DNA of 64,000 nucleotides from JACQGZ01 sp036004665 (GCA_036004665.1 DASYRG010000018.1:1-64000), one strand, 5' to 3'; positions 23,237 through 31,394 are shown, numbered from the stretch's first letter. Notes: a model not told the origin generated them from the sequence alone. Numbers and translations: made by a program.

Positions 23237-23320
23237 TGCCTGCCTCCCTTTCGCTTTCGCGTTGGATTGGGCCGCGCCCGATCGGAGCCGGCCCTCCCTA
23301 CGGTACCACACCGGGATGCG

Positions 23321-24042
23321 CTATCGGGGACACCCTTCGAGAGCGGCGCCGGCAAAGATCGCCCCCGCGAGGTCAGTTGCGGTACGACCCTCAACCCCCG
23401 ACCCGGAGTAGGCGACCCAACGACCCGGCTGTCCTCGGCCAGAACGGGTGAGCCGCTGGACCCGCCGAGATAGAGCCCGGCATCGAGCTGAATTCGGAAG
23501 ATCTGGTCCTGTCCGATGATCTGAAAGATGCGCCCGGTCGCCGTGTAGAGCACCGACGGCCAAGCCCGGGAGGCGCGCGGGAACCCTTTGACGGTCACCC
23601 GTTGGCCAAGCGCCGGCGCGGCGTCGGCGAATGGCAGGACCGGAAGATCGGGCGCCTCTGTCATCCTGAGGACGGCGACGTCGAAGGGGGTCGCCCGATT
23701 CGGATTGGTGCGATCTGCGGTGGGTCGCCATCTGGGATGAACGCAGCTCACGGTCACCGGGCCCAGCCACGAACTGATCGAGCGGGTCGAGGTGTTGCTG
23801 GCCAGATACCATGCCGTGAACCCTTCAGGGACAGGACTCTTGACGACATGCGCATTCGTGTAGAAGACGCCGCCGCCGACGTGGAACGCTATCCCCCGCC
23901 TGAGGAATCGTTGCTCGGTTGGGTTGACGACGATAACCTTGCGGATGGCTTCTTCGACGTTCGCTTGAGCGGAGACGCCCGGACGAAGGGACCACAGAAG
24001 GAGGAAAGCGAGGAGAAGTGTGCTGACGGAACGGCGTACCAT
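23321..24042 (-). pseudogene. Trypsin-like serine protease, interrupted by a one-base frameshift
   Basis: A signal peptide (LLLAFLLLWSLRPGVSAQ) is followed by a trypsin-like domain with the triad His65 (TNAHVV), Asp121 (FDVAVLRM) and Ser196 (GGSSGSPV). After RVVG near 23416 the frame runs off into a nonsense tail that would overlap the cupredoxin gene. A one-base shift at the CCC run 23416-23418 (GGG on the coding strand) restores VAYSGSGVEGRTATDLAGAIFAG and a stop at 23321. Either the gene has a true frameshift or a G was lost in sequencing; the catalytic residues all lie before it. Confidence 0.7.
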
Positions 24043-24048
24043 TCTCCC

Positions 24049-24148
24049 TTAGGCCTCCGCGATGAGGCCGCCCATTAGGCTTCCGCGATGAGGCCGCCCA
24101 TTAGGCTTCCGCGATGAGACCGCCCATTAGGCTTCCGCGATGAGACCG
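24049..24148. repeat. 26-bp tandem repeat, nearly four copies
   Basis: Copies start at 24049, 24075, 24101 and 24127 and differ at one or two positions. Read on the plus strand each starts TTAGGC(C/T)TCCGCGATGAG. The copy at 24127 holds the last codons and stop (GLIAEA, TAA) of the small membrane-peptide gene; the others extend its 3' untranslated region up to the protease gene. The unit length is not a multiple of three. Confidence 0.9.
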
Positions 24149-24240
24149 AAGGACGCGACGAAGATCAGCAACAGAAAAAAGATGATGTAGAAGAGCAGGT
24201 AGAAGAGGACCGTCCGCAGCGGCAGCGTCCGGCGAATCAC
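24127..24240 (-). CDS. 37-residue single-helix membrane peptide
   Basis: A small gene begins with GTG at 24240, 7 bases after GGAGG, and overlaps the stop of the FlpD-like gene as GTGA. The product (MIRRTLPLRTVLFYLLFY...) is one long hydrophobic helix with a basic N-terminus and ends GLIAEA. Such peptides often stabilise respiratory complexes, as CydX does for cytochrome bd, but I recognise no family. Overlap, ribosome binding site and composition support it as real. Confidence 0.6.
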   Translation of the reverse strand: MIRRTLPLRTVLFYLLFYIIFFLLLIFVASFGLIAEA

Positions 24241-24761
24241 GAGGACCCCTCCTCCTGCCCGGGAGCCGGTGCAGAGGCCTGGGCGCTCCCGGCGGGCGCG
24301 CTCGCAGCGGCGGATGCCGGGCGCAACGGGCGGGCGGCCGGGGCGGGAGCGGGCAGCGCGGCGAGACGACGCAGAAACCCCGCGACGTCCTCCAGGAAGG
24401 CGGCCCGGTCGTGGAGGCCATGGGCCAGCATCGCCAGCCTGGCGGGGTCGACGCGGCGGCGGGAGAGGCGTCGGGCCAGCTGCTCGACGCGGTCGCGCAT
24501 GAGGTAGTTGCCTTCCCGGTTGAGGCAGTCGCCGTACGGACACCCCGTGACGAAGGCCCCATCCGCGCCGGCGCGCAGCGCCGCCTCCAGCCAGTCCGGG
24601 CGCATGAAGCCCGAGCAGGGCACGCGGATGATGCGTACGGAGGTGTGGGCCGCCAGACGGCCCTCGCCGTCGGTGAGACCCTCGGTGCTCACCGCCCAGT
24701 CGCAGACGAATCCGACGACCTTCACATCGTGGATCGCTTCCTTGCCCTGCGGCTCCGGCAT
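24237..24761 (-). CDS. FlpD/MvhD-type iron-sulfur protein (hydrogenase delta-subunit family)
   Basis: The 174-residue protein has the FlpD/MvhD signature: GFVCDWA, IRVPCSGFMRPDWLEAAL, GADGAFVTGCPYGDCLNREGNYLMR. Cys 20, 49, 74 and 79 are likely [2Fe-2S] ligands. A low-complexity Ala/Pro tail follows (about 130-174). In methanogens this subunit links an electron donor to heterodisulfide reductase in flavin-based bifurcation. Here no hydrogenase or Hdr gene is in sight. It follows a cytochrome b/ferredoxin fusion by 7 bases, so it probably passes electrons to or from those iron-sulfur clusters. Confidence 0.85.
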   Translation of the reverse strand: MPEPQGKEAIHDVKVVGFVCDWAVSTEGLTDGEGRLAAHTSVRIIRVPCSGFMRPDWLEAALRAGADGAFVTGCPYGDCLNREGNYLMRDRVEQLARRLSRRRVDPARLAMLAHGLHDRAAFLEDVAGFLRRLAALPAPAPAARPLRPASAAASAPAGSAQASAPAPGQEEGSS

Positions 24762-24768
24762 CGCGTTT

Positions 24769-25965
24769 CTATCCCGTCACCGCGGGCGCCGCGGCGGGGG
24801 CGGGAGCGCCCACCGCCTGGGCGATGGCCCGCGTCAGGTCGGCCTCGAGGAATTTGGGCAGCTCCAAGGCCTCGAACGGGCAGGCGCCCACGCAGATCCC
24901 GCACTCGACGCAGCGGGAGTCCATGACAACCGCGAACAGTTTCCGGTTGGCCGCCGCCTTGGTCACACCCGGGTGCGGCGACGGCACCATCACGATGGCG
25001 TCGTAGGGACAGTCGTAGTAGCAGAGTTCGCAGCCGGTGCAGTTGCCGTCGATCACCTGGGCCACGCCGGCGTGCCGCACACCCATCTGCGGCTCGGTCT
25101 CGCGGGCCAAGTACGGGATCACGTAGCCTGCTCCAAAGAGCAGAATCAACCCCAGGGTCACCACAATAGGCGGCAGCCAGTTGGTCAACCAGAACGGCAG
25201 CAGGAAGAAGACGTCGAGTGGATAGGTCGTCACGCCGACCCCAGGTTCCGCGGCCACGCCGGCCACCGGCGCGGTTCCCGGCACGGCGGCCAGGACGATG
25301 ATTAACCCCAGTGTGGTCAGCACCCAGGTCGCGGGCGGCCAGATCTTGGGATGGCGCAGCCGCACGTAGTGCCACCACAGCAGCAGGTAGAGGAACGACG
25401 CGGTGCCGACGTGCAGAAAGAGCACCCGCGGCAGCAGCGCGTCGCTAATGCCCGGTCCGCCCAGGAAAAGGCGGGCCAGGGAGGGTCCCACCAGCGGGAT
25501 CGCCGATAGCAGATCGACGAAGACCTGCGTCACCGCCTGCGCCCGCTGGTCCCAGACCAGCTGGTAGCCGTTCACGCCGATGAAGCCGCCCAGGATCAGC
25601 AGGAACATCCCCGAGATCCAGGGGCCGTCCCGCGAGAAGAGGTAGCGGTCGGTGAACCAGTTGCGGAAGAGGTGCAGCAGCGCCGCGATGATGAAGGCGT
25701 CACCGGCGTAGCGGTGGATCCCCCGGAGCAGCCCGCCGTAGGGCACCCGCTCGGTGAGGTAGGCCACCGAGGCGTACGCGCCATCCAGGCTGGCCACGTA
25801 GTAGAAGAGCAGGAGGATCCCCGAGACCACCAGCACCAGCAGGAAGAGGTTGGTCAGGCCGCCCGTGTAGTAGAGCGGATTCCAATCGGTCGGATAGACC
25901 CTGTTGATGTAGACGTCCAGCCGCAGCGTCTGCCGCAGCAACCAACTGAGGGCGCGGCGGTACAC
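24769..25965 (-). CDS. Cytochrome b fused to a 2x[4Fe-4S] ferredoxin
   Basis: The 398-residue protein combines a cytochrome b membrane core with a C-terminal ferredoxin. His84 and His98 in helix II and His185 and His199 in helix IV are all present, each pair 14 apart, so both b haems should bind. Two or three further helices follow up to residue 286, without a PEWY quinol-site motif. Residues 305-370 hold two clusters (Cys 309, 312, 315, 319 and 352, 355, 358, 362). The ferredoxin probably faces the cytoplasm. The start is GTG 25965 with AGGAG upstream. The gene lies between small membrane proteins and the FlpD-like gene. Confidence 0.88.
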   Translation of the reverse strand: MYRRALSWLLRQTLRLDVYINRVYPTDWNPLYYTGGLTNLFLLVLVVSGILLLFYYVASLDGAYASVAYLTERVPYGGLLRGIHRYAGDAFIIAALLHLFRNWFTDRYLFSRDGPWISGMFLLILGGFIGVNGYQLVWDQRAQAVTQVFVDLLSAIPLVGPSLARLFLGGPGISDALLPRVLFLHVGTASFLYLLLWWHYVRLRHPKIWPPATWVLTTLGLIIVLAAVPGTAPVAGVAAEPGVGVTTYPLDVFFLLPFWLTNWLPPIVVTLGLILLFGAGYVIPYLARETEPQMGVRHAGVAQVIDGNCTGCELCYYDCPYDAIVMVPSPHPGVTKAAANRKLFAVVMDSRCVECGICVGACPFEALELPKFLEADLTRAIAQAVGAPAPAAAPAVTG

Positions 25966-25975
25966 TCGGTCGCTC

Positions 25976-26182
25976 CTAACTCCGCTCGGCCCCACGCGGG
26001 CCGATCATCCCGAGCTTGCGCAGGAAGAGGCCGATCAGACCGTAGGCGATCAGGATCGCCCCCAGCGCTCCCCCGCCCAGGGCGTAGTCGTTGCGGATCT
26101 CCCCTAAGACGATGAGGATGGCCAGCACGAGCGAGAGGCCCGCCAGGGCGATCACCGCCAGATACGCGCCGGACCTACCCAC
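25976..26182 (-). CDS. Small two-helix membrane protein of the cytochrome b operon
   Basis: The 68-residue protein has two hydrophobic helices (about 7-26 and 35-55, with GEIRNDYALGGG between) and a short basic tail. I recognise no family. The start GTG 26182 overlaps the stop of the previous gene by eight bases, and its own stop lies within the ribosome binding site of the cytochrome b/ferredoxin gene. It is likely an accessory subunit of the complex. Confidence 0.6.
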   Translation of the reverse strand: MGRSGAYLAVIALAGLSLVLAILIVLGEIRNDYALGGGALGAILIAYGLIGLFLRKLGMIGPRGAERS

Positions 26183-26432
26183 GGGAGCCCCGATCGAGCA
26201 GCCGATCGAACGCGCCGATGCGGCGCCGCACGCGGCCGGCGGCCCGGTCTGCCGCGTACACCACGAACGCCAGATACCCAAGGGCGCCGACGAACGCCGC
26301 GACAGAGGCGAGGAACGGGCCGGGTGGCAGCGTGGGATGGCCCTCCCAGGCTGCCCGCGCCGCGCCCCACAGCACGGAGAAGGTGTAGACGGCCACCGCG
26401 AAGGCAGCCAGCGACATCAGCGCGCGTCTCAT
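26175..26432 (-). CDS. Small two-helix membrane protein following cytochrome b
   Basis: The 85-residue protein has two hydrophobic helices (about 6-24 and 41-60) and a basic C-terminus (AADRAAGRVRRRIGAFDRLLDR). The ATG overlaps the cytochrome b stop as ATGA. No family is recognised. With the 68-residue and 37-residue products it makes three unassigned membrane proteins tightly embedded in the complex operon. Confidence 0.6.
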   Translation of the reverse strand: MRRALMSLAAFAVAVYTFSVLWGAARAAWEGHPTLPPGPFLASVAAFVGALGYLAFVVYAADRAAGRVRRRIGAFDRLLDRGSRG

Positions 26433-27676
26433 GAGGAGGTCTCGGCCTCGGCGGCCTGCGGCCTGGGCGGCGGCGTCGCACGGACCGGCGGAGGGGGCGG
26501 CCCACGACGGAGCTGCCGGCGCCGCACCAGGAGGTGCCAGACGAAACCCAGCGACAAGACGATGAGCGTGGTGAGCAGGATCAGGGGCGGCTCCCGCTCG
26601 ATCTGGGCGATGTTCCACATGATCAGCGTGGTCAGCGCGAGGAAGTAGAAGAGGGCGAGGGCCCCCAAAACCACGAAGAAGGGCCGATCCATCGGGTGGC
26701 GGGATTTGCTGCGGTCGAGGAAGGGGGCCAGCATGCCGACGCCGATGAGGAGGCCGGGCCCCAGTCCCGCCCAGAGCGGCGGCGTGTACTTGACGTACTG
26801 GTAGAGCGCCAGGAAGTACCAGTCCGAGAGAATGGGCAGCGGCGTCCGGTTGGGATCGGCCCTGCGCCCCACTTCAGCGGGAATCGCCCAGGCGGCGTAG
26901 AGGACCATCAGGAAGAAGACCACCATCGGAAACCAGGAGGCGGCCAGACGCATCCGGCGCGCCCCCGACCCATGGCTGGGGTCCTGGTGGCGCCGCCGGT
27001 AGAAGTAGACCTCCATCCCGACGAGCAACAGGATGGAGATGCCGAAGTGCAGCGAGTAGAAGCGCGTGATCGTGGCCTGCCCGATCGCAGAGCCGCCCAG
27101 GAAAACGTAGGCGATCATCGAGCCGAAGGTGAGATTCCCCCCGATCTTTGGGATGAGGGCGGTGAGCTGATCCAGGTAGACCGGCACGGTGAGGATGGTC
27201 TTCGCCGCCCAGAAGGCCCGCTGGTTCCAGATCAGGAGGTAGCCGGTAACCCCAGAGATCATGGTCAGGACCAGCCCCAGGAAGAAGATCATCCAGGAGA
27301 GTTCCCCCGGGCGCTTGTACTCGCCGGCGAAGTACATCCGGTAGATTCGCAGGATGAAGCAGAGGAAGACCGCATCCGCCGCGTACTTGTGGAGACCGCG
27401 CACGAGGGAGCCCAGGGGGATGACCAGTGCGCCCAAACCGATCCGGCCGATCTCTTTCGAGATCCGTTCGATCGAGTCATAGGCGCCGGTCGTCGTGGGC
27501 TCGTACCAGAGCATCAGGATGACGCCAGAGATGACGGTGACCAGGTAGAAGAAGTAGAGCATCGGCCCGAGCAGGTACAGGGGGTTATGCTGCTGGGCGG
27601 TCTTGGTCTCGTCGAAGAGGTCGAGGTGCTCCTTGCGCTCCCGCAGCCACTCGCCCACCGCGGCGCCGACGCCCAT
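26429..27676 (-). CDS. Cytochrome b/b6-type protein lacking haem bH ligands
   Basis: The 415-residue protein follows the full cytochrome b plan of eight or so helices, with ELSWMIFFLGLVLTMISGVTGYLLIWNQRAFWA and a late SDWYFLALYQ in place of the Qo-site PEWY. His96 (helix II) and His210 (helix IV), the bL ligands, are present. The partners 14 residues on are Arg110 and Tyr224 (Phe at 225), so the bH pair is missing. It should hold one b haem, near the quinol-oxidising site. The tail from about 385 is Pro/Arg rich. It overlaps the Rieske stop by one base (TGATG). Confidence 0.88.
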   Translation of the reverse strand: MGVGAAVGEWLRERKEHLDLFDETKTAQQHNPLYLLGPMLYFFYLVTVISGVILMLWYEPTTTGAYDSIERISKEIGRIGLGALVIPLGSLVRGLHKYAADAVFLCFILRIYRMYFAGEYKRPGELSWMIFFLGLVLTMISGVTGYLLIWNQRAFWAAKTILTVPVYLDQLTALIPKIGGNLTFGSMIAYVFLGGSAIGQATITRFYSLHFGISILLLVGMEVYFYRRRHQDPSHGSGARRMRLAASWFPMVVFFLMVLYAAWAIPAEVGRRADPNRTPLPILSDWYFLALYQYVKYTPPLWAGLGPGLLIGVGMLAPFLDRSKSRHPMDRPFFVVLGALALFYFLALTTLIMWNIAQIEREPPLILLTTLIVLSLGFVWHLLVRRRQLRRGPPPPPVRATPPPRPQAAEAETSS

Positions 27677-28362
27677 CAGGCGATACCTCCAGGCTCCACG
27701 TCCGTCACGACGATCTGGTTGCCCTCGATCTTATAGAGGAAGGTGCGCGGCGGGCGGGGCGCCGGCCCCGAGAGCACCCGACCCGGCTGCTGCGAATCGG
27801 CGGGGTCATAGATGGAGAGGTGGCAGGGGCAGGCCATCAGGGCGTGCTGCCGCTGCGGCGGCGGTTTGTACCCCCCATAGCCGGCCGTCACTTCCTGATA
27901 GTTGGAGACGAAGTTGTAGATGCAGCCCAGGTGGGGGCAGATGCGGCTGAAGACGATGAGATCCGATTCCTGCCCGACGAACTCCGGCTTGTTGATCTCG
28001 GCGGCCCAGCCCCAGGGCTGTTTGATCTTCTGCGGCAGGCGGACGACGACACCCGGGACGTTGGCCGAGCGGAGCCCCTCCGGGGTGTACTGCGGGTACT
28101 TCTGGGTGAAGACGAAGTACTTGAAGTCCCAGGGCTTGGCCACCTCGTCCAGGTTGGCAGCGATGGCGGTCTCCCCGACCGGGAGATCGCTGGGTTTGGT
28201 CGGGCTGTAGAGGACCTCGAAGGGCTTGACGTTGGGTTTGAGCAGGCGCAGCAGTGGCGAGAGAAACCCGGCGATGGCGGCCAGAATCGGCACCGTCGTT
28301 AGGAAGCGCAAGAATCCGCGCCGGTCGAGGCGCTGCGGCTCAGTTGCCACCGTCACCACCAA
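27676..28362 (-). CDS. Rieske [2Fe-2S] iron-sulfur protein
   Basis: The 228-residue protein has a twin-Arg type N-terminus (RRGFLRFLTTVPILAAIAGFL) that also serves as membrane anchor. The Rieske boxes are CPHLGC (142-147) and CPCHLS (178-183), giving two Cys and two His ligands plus the disulfide pair. About 30 residues separate the boxes, longer than the usual 15-17. It takes electrons from quinol at the cytochrome b Qo site and passes them to cytochrome c. It is co-transcribed with both. Confidence 0.93.
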   Translation of the reverse strand: MVVTVATEPQRLDRRGFLRFLTTVPILAAIAGFLSPLLRLLKPNVKPFEVLYSPTKPSDLPVGETAIAANLDEVAKPWDFKYFVFTQKYPQYTPEGLRSANVPGVVVRLPQKIKQPWGWAAEINKPEFVGQESDLIVFSRICPHLGCIYNFVSNYQEVTAGYGGYKPPPQRQHALMACPCHLSIYDPADSQQPGRVLSGPAPRPPRTFLYKIEGNQIVVTDVEPGGIA

Positions 28363-28392
28363 AATCAGTGTACGGAGTGGGACTGAGACGAA

Positions 28393-29331
28393 TCAAGGCT
28401 GCTGTCCCCGGGGCGGCGTGTAGCGGTAGACGAACGTCCAGAGATAATCCACCAACGCCCAGATCTCGTCGACGGTGAGCTGATGCCGGGAGGGATCCCC
28501 TGCCGGCCGGTAGCCGGGCATGAGCCCATGCCCGTCGGCGATCCGGGCAAACAGCTCGGTCGGTTTGCGCTTGACCATAAAGTCCCGATCGACGAAGATT
28601 CCTACTCCCTGCTGAAGATTCCACCCCCAGAGGGTGCGTCCCATCACCTGGCTGAACTCGCCGCCGCGCCCATCGCCGCGCGCGCCGTGGCACCCCGCGC
28701 AGGTGGTGCGGATCGGTCCCAGGCCCTCGACCGTCACCGGAAGCGCGCGCCCCTCATAGATCGTGCGGCCCAGCGCCACGTTCTGCGGCGTGGTGGCGAA
28801 GGTCCACTCGTAGAAGAGCACGTGCCAGCGCTGCGCATCGGTGAGGTAGCCGGCCATCCCGTCGTTGGCCCCATAGGCCGGACGCGGCCCGAACGCGGGC
28901 ATCGCCGTGTGCGCCCTACCCAGGGTGACGGTCTCGAACATGCTGAAGGGGCTGTTCAGCCGCATCTGCACCAGGTTGTGGAAGTTGGCCGGCCGGGAGG
29001 GCAGCTTCTCTCCCTGCACCTCGATCCCGAGCAGACGCATCGTGTCCGTGAACGGGTTCTTCTGCGGGGCCACCAGGCCTTTGGACAGCGGACCGTCCCC
29101 GACCCCCTCCACGCCGTGACACTGTACGCACCGCTGCGCGCCTTCGAAGACCTTCCGGCCTTCTTCTGCGGAGGGCATGAGCGGCCGGCCGGCCTCGTCG
29201 GCGATCAGCGGTTGGCTCTCCACCCGCACGTCCGGCAGATCGGTGATGCGCGGGGAGAGGCCCACCGTCGGCTGACACGCCGTCAGGAAGAGGACCCCGA
29301 TGACCAGGAGGCGGAGGGATCGAACGGGCAT
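28393..29331 (-). CDS. Dihaem cytochrome c lipoprotein
   Basis: The 312-residue protein has a lipoprotein signal (LLVIGVLFLTAC) and two CxxCH haem sites (CVQCHG in the first half, CAGCHG in the second). Each is followed by a possible Met ligand region (AMPAFGP; GLMPGYRP). It should be anchored on the outer face of the membrane and accept electrons from the Rieske centre, in place of cytochrome c1. The start is ATG 29331; upstream in-frame codons run into the previous gene. It is 30 bases before the Rieske gene. Confidence 0.88.
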   Translation of the reverse strand: MPVRSLRLLVIGVLFLTACQPTVGLSPRITDLPDVRVESQPLIADEAGRPLMPSAEEGRKVFEGAQRCVQCHGVEGVGDGPLSKGLVAPQKNPFTDTMRLLGIEVQGEKLPSRPANFHNLVQMRLNSPFSMFETVTLGRAHTAMPAFGPRPAYGANDGMAGYLTDAQRWHVLFYEWTFATTPQNVALGRTIYEGRALPVTVEGLGPIRTTCAGCHGARGDGRGGEFSQVMGRTLWGWNLQQGVGIFVDRDFMVKRKPTELFARIADGHGLMPGYRPAGDPSRHQLTVDEIWALVDYLWTFVYRYTPPRGQQP

Positions 29332-29353
29332 CAGATCTCTCTTAGCCTTCCAC

Positions 29354-29833
29354 TCATCGCCGAGGACCTCCTCTCGATGCGGAGAGCGCCTCACGGACCT
29401 CGGCGCTGTGCCCGCGGGGGCGAACGCGGCGAAAGATGCGCTGGACGCGGCCGGAAGGATCGATCAGCACGGTGGTGCGCTCGATCCCCCGGAAGATCCT
29501 GCCGTAGGCGGACTTCTGCCTCCACACTCCGTAGGCGTTCGCGACTGCGTGGTCGGGGTCGGCCAGCAGCGGGAATGGCAGGCCGTACTTCGCGGCGAAG
29601 CGGGCGTGCGACGCAGACGTGTCCGGGCTGACGCCCAGGATCGCCACGTCGCGCTTCCCGAAGACCGCGTAGTCGTCGCGGAACTCGCAGGCTTCCGTGG
29701 TGCACCCCGGCGTATCGTCCTTGGGGTAGAAGTACAGCACGACAGACTTGCCCCGGAAGTCGGAGAGCCGGATTGTCTTTCCCGCGCCGTCTGGGAGTGC
29801 GAAATCGGGCGCGACCTGGCCTTCTTCGATCAT
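29354..29833 (-). CDS. bcp: Thiol peroxidase of the Bcp/PrxQ type
   Basis: The 159-residue thioredoxin-fold peroxiredoxin has APDFALPDGAGKTIRLSDFRGKSVVLYFYPKDDTPGCTTEACEF. The peroxidatic Cys is in DTPGCT, and the resolving Cys follows five residues later, as in atypical 2-Cys BCP enzymes. It reduces organic peroxides at the expense of thiols. It lies 22 bases upstream of the cytochrome c gene, so it may share its transcript. Confidence 0.93.
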   Translation of the reverse strand: MIEEGQVAPDFALPDGAGKTIRLSDFRGKSVVLYFYPKDDTPGCTTEACEFRDDYAVFGKRDVAILGVSPDTSASHARFAAKYGLPFPLLADPDHAVANAYGVWRQKSAYGRIFRGIERTTVLIDPSGRVQRIFRRVRPRGHSAEVREALSASRGGPRR

Positions 29834-29852
29834 GAGTTCACCTTACCCCTTA

Positions 29853-31394
29853 TCAACGACGAAGCATGGCATCGACCAGCGCCTCCATCGTCTCCGGCGC
29901 AAAGAGAAAGAACGGATACCCGCGATAGGTCGCGGCGTCGCCCGACCCCTTCCCCTCTTCCAGGGCGGCCAGCGTTTCCTCCGCCTCGGCAAGGGACCCG
30001 GCGAGGGAGGCGGAGAGCCGTTCATTGATCTCGCGGATCCGGCGCGTCGCCTCGCGGCGCTCGGCGCGCCCCAGCGTGGGAGCCTCGAGACGGCGAATCA
30101 GCCGCCACTTCTCGTCCACGAGTGTCGTCTGCTCGGCGGTGGGATCGCGCAGGAGGCGATCCGGGTTGTGGCGCGCCTCCTGGATCTGCCGGGATAGGAC
30201 GGCCCGCTCGGCCGCGCGATTCGCGGCGTCCTGAAACGGCAGGGCCAGCGTGGCCGATGCCGCGAGGTAGGCGGGCGGGCGGAGTTCAAGAAACTCGGCC
30301 ACGACCGCGTCGGTGACCCGGTCGTACCGGGCGCCGCTGACGCCGTGGATGAAGAGGTCCGAGAGGAAGACCCGCAGGAAGGCGGTCAGGGTGACGGCCC
30401 GCGGGCGCACAGAGAATGAGGAGAAGGCGGCCGAGGCGGGATCATCGGGCAGAGGTCCCAGCGTGCCCGCGGGCGTTGACAGCGTCCGTCCGGACAGCGT
30501 CAGAAACAGACGCTGACGCCGGCCCTCTCTCACGGTCCAGAAGGGCAGCTCGACCCGGTCCTCCACCTCCAGGTCGGGGAACGGCTGCGCGTCGGTGCGA
30601 ATGCGCTGCGCCGCGCGGTAGGCCTGAAGGTGGCGGTTGTGCACCGCGGCGAACCGCGCCGCATCGTGTGCCACGTGCAGGAAGAAGGCGCGGAAGGGTT
30701 CGGTGCCGGCGAGGAGGGAGATGGGCAGGTCCAACCACCGGCGTGGTCCTTCATGGCGCCTCCGCAGCGCGATCATGAAGGCGGCGAATCGATCGACCGC
30801 AGGCGGCGCGATCTGCCGGAAGGCCTCCCAGGGCGCGCGCACGGCGGGCTCTGGGATCGTCTGGAGGTGGCGGGCCACGCGCGCGAGGAACTCCTTCCAT
30901 TCCACATCCGAGGGGGCCGCGTGCGCCTCGTAGGGTTCCTCGGGAGCCGCGCGCCGTAAGACCTCACGCCGGCGCTCCAGCCGGCCGAAGGCGCGCGTGG
31001 GCACGTCGGCGCCGGAGACTTCCACCTCGTCGCTGTCGACGCTCAGCGCCAGCCCGGTCTGCCCTTCCCGGGCGAGGCGATCCAGCAGCAGGTACTTCAC
31101 CCAGATGCCGGGATGGAAGAAGACCGGCTGGTGCCCGGTGGCCAGCAGCAGATCTCCCTCCGGGACCGGCCCAGCCCCGAGCGCGGCCGTGTACCGCCGG
31201 GCCAGCGCAAGCGCCTCCTCCCGCGCCTGCGCGCGCCACTGGCCGAGGGCGACGCCGGCGATGGGAAGCGGCGCCGCGTCGAGAGAGGCTCGGTTGATGC
31301 GGGCCAGCGCCAGCAGGCCGGCCAGGTCAAGCCCCCGGGGCGCGAGGAGGACATCGCCCGAACGCTCCGGGATCTCCAGCGGGAAGTCGATCAC
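29853..31394 (-). CDS. BshC-like protein (putative cysteine-adding enzyme of bacillithiol synthesis)
   Basis: The 513-residue soluble protein resembles BshC in length and plan. An N-terminal nucleotide-fold core contains LLATGHQPVFFHPGIWVKYLLLDRLA and SVDSDEVEV, in the places of the TGQQ and DDHD segments of BshC. A long charged coiled-coil region follows near 420-490. The assignment rests on these weak motifs and on the neighbouring BshB1-like gene. A divergent function is possible. It is about 25 residues shorter than B. subtilis BshC. Confidence 0.45.
   Translation of the reverse strand: MIDFPLEIPERSGDVLLAPRGLDLAGLLALARINRASLDAAPLPIAGVALGQWRAQAREEALALARRYTAALGAGPVPEGDLLLATGHQPVFFHPGIWVKYLLLDRLAREGQTGLALSVDSDEVEVSGADVPTRAFGRLERRREVLRRAAPEEPYEAHAAPSDVEWKEFLARVARHLQTIPEPAVRAPWEAFRQIAPPAVDRFAAFMIALRRRHEGPRRWLDLPISLLAGTEPFRAFFLHVAHDAARFAAVHNRHLQAYRAAQRIRTDAQPFPDLEVEDRVELPFWTVREGRRQRLFLTLSGRTLSTPAGTLGPLPDDPASAAFSSFSVRPRAVTLTAFLRVFLSDLFIHGVSGARYDRVTDAVVAEFLELRPPAYLAASATLALPFQDAANRAAERAVLSRQIQEARHNPDRLLRDPTAEQTTLVDEKWRLIRRLEAPTLGRAERREATRRIREINERLSASLAGSLAEAEETLAALEEGKGSGDAATYRGYPFFLFAPETMEALVDAMLRR

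Noticed and set aside
24101..24562. Alternative frames through the 26-bp repeat region (about 140-150 codons)
   Set aside because: They are antisense or out of frame with the FlpD-like gene; only the short hydrophobic frame with its own binding site is convincing.
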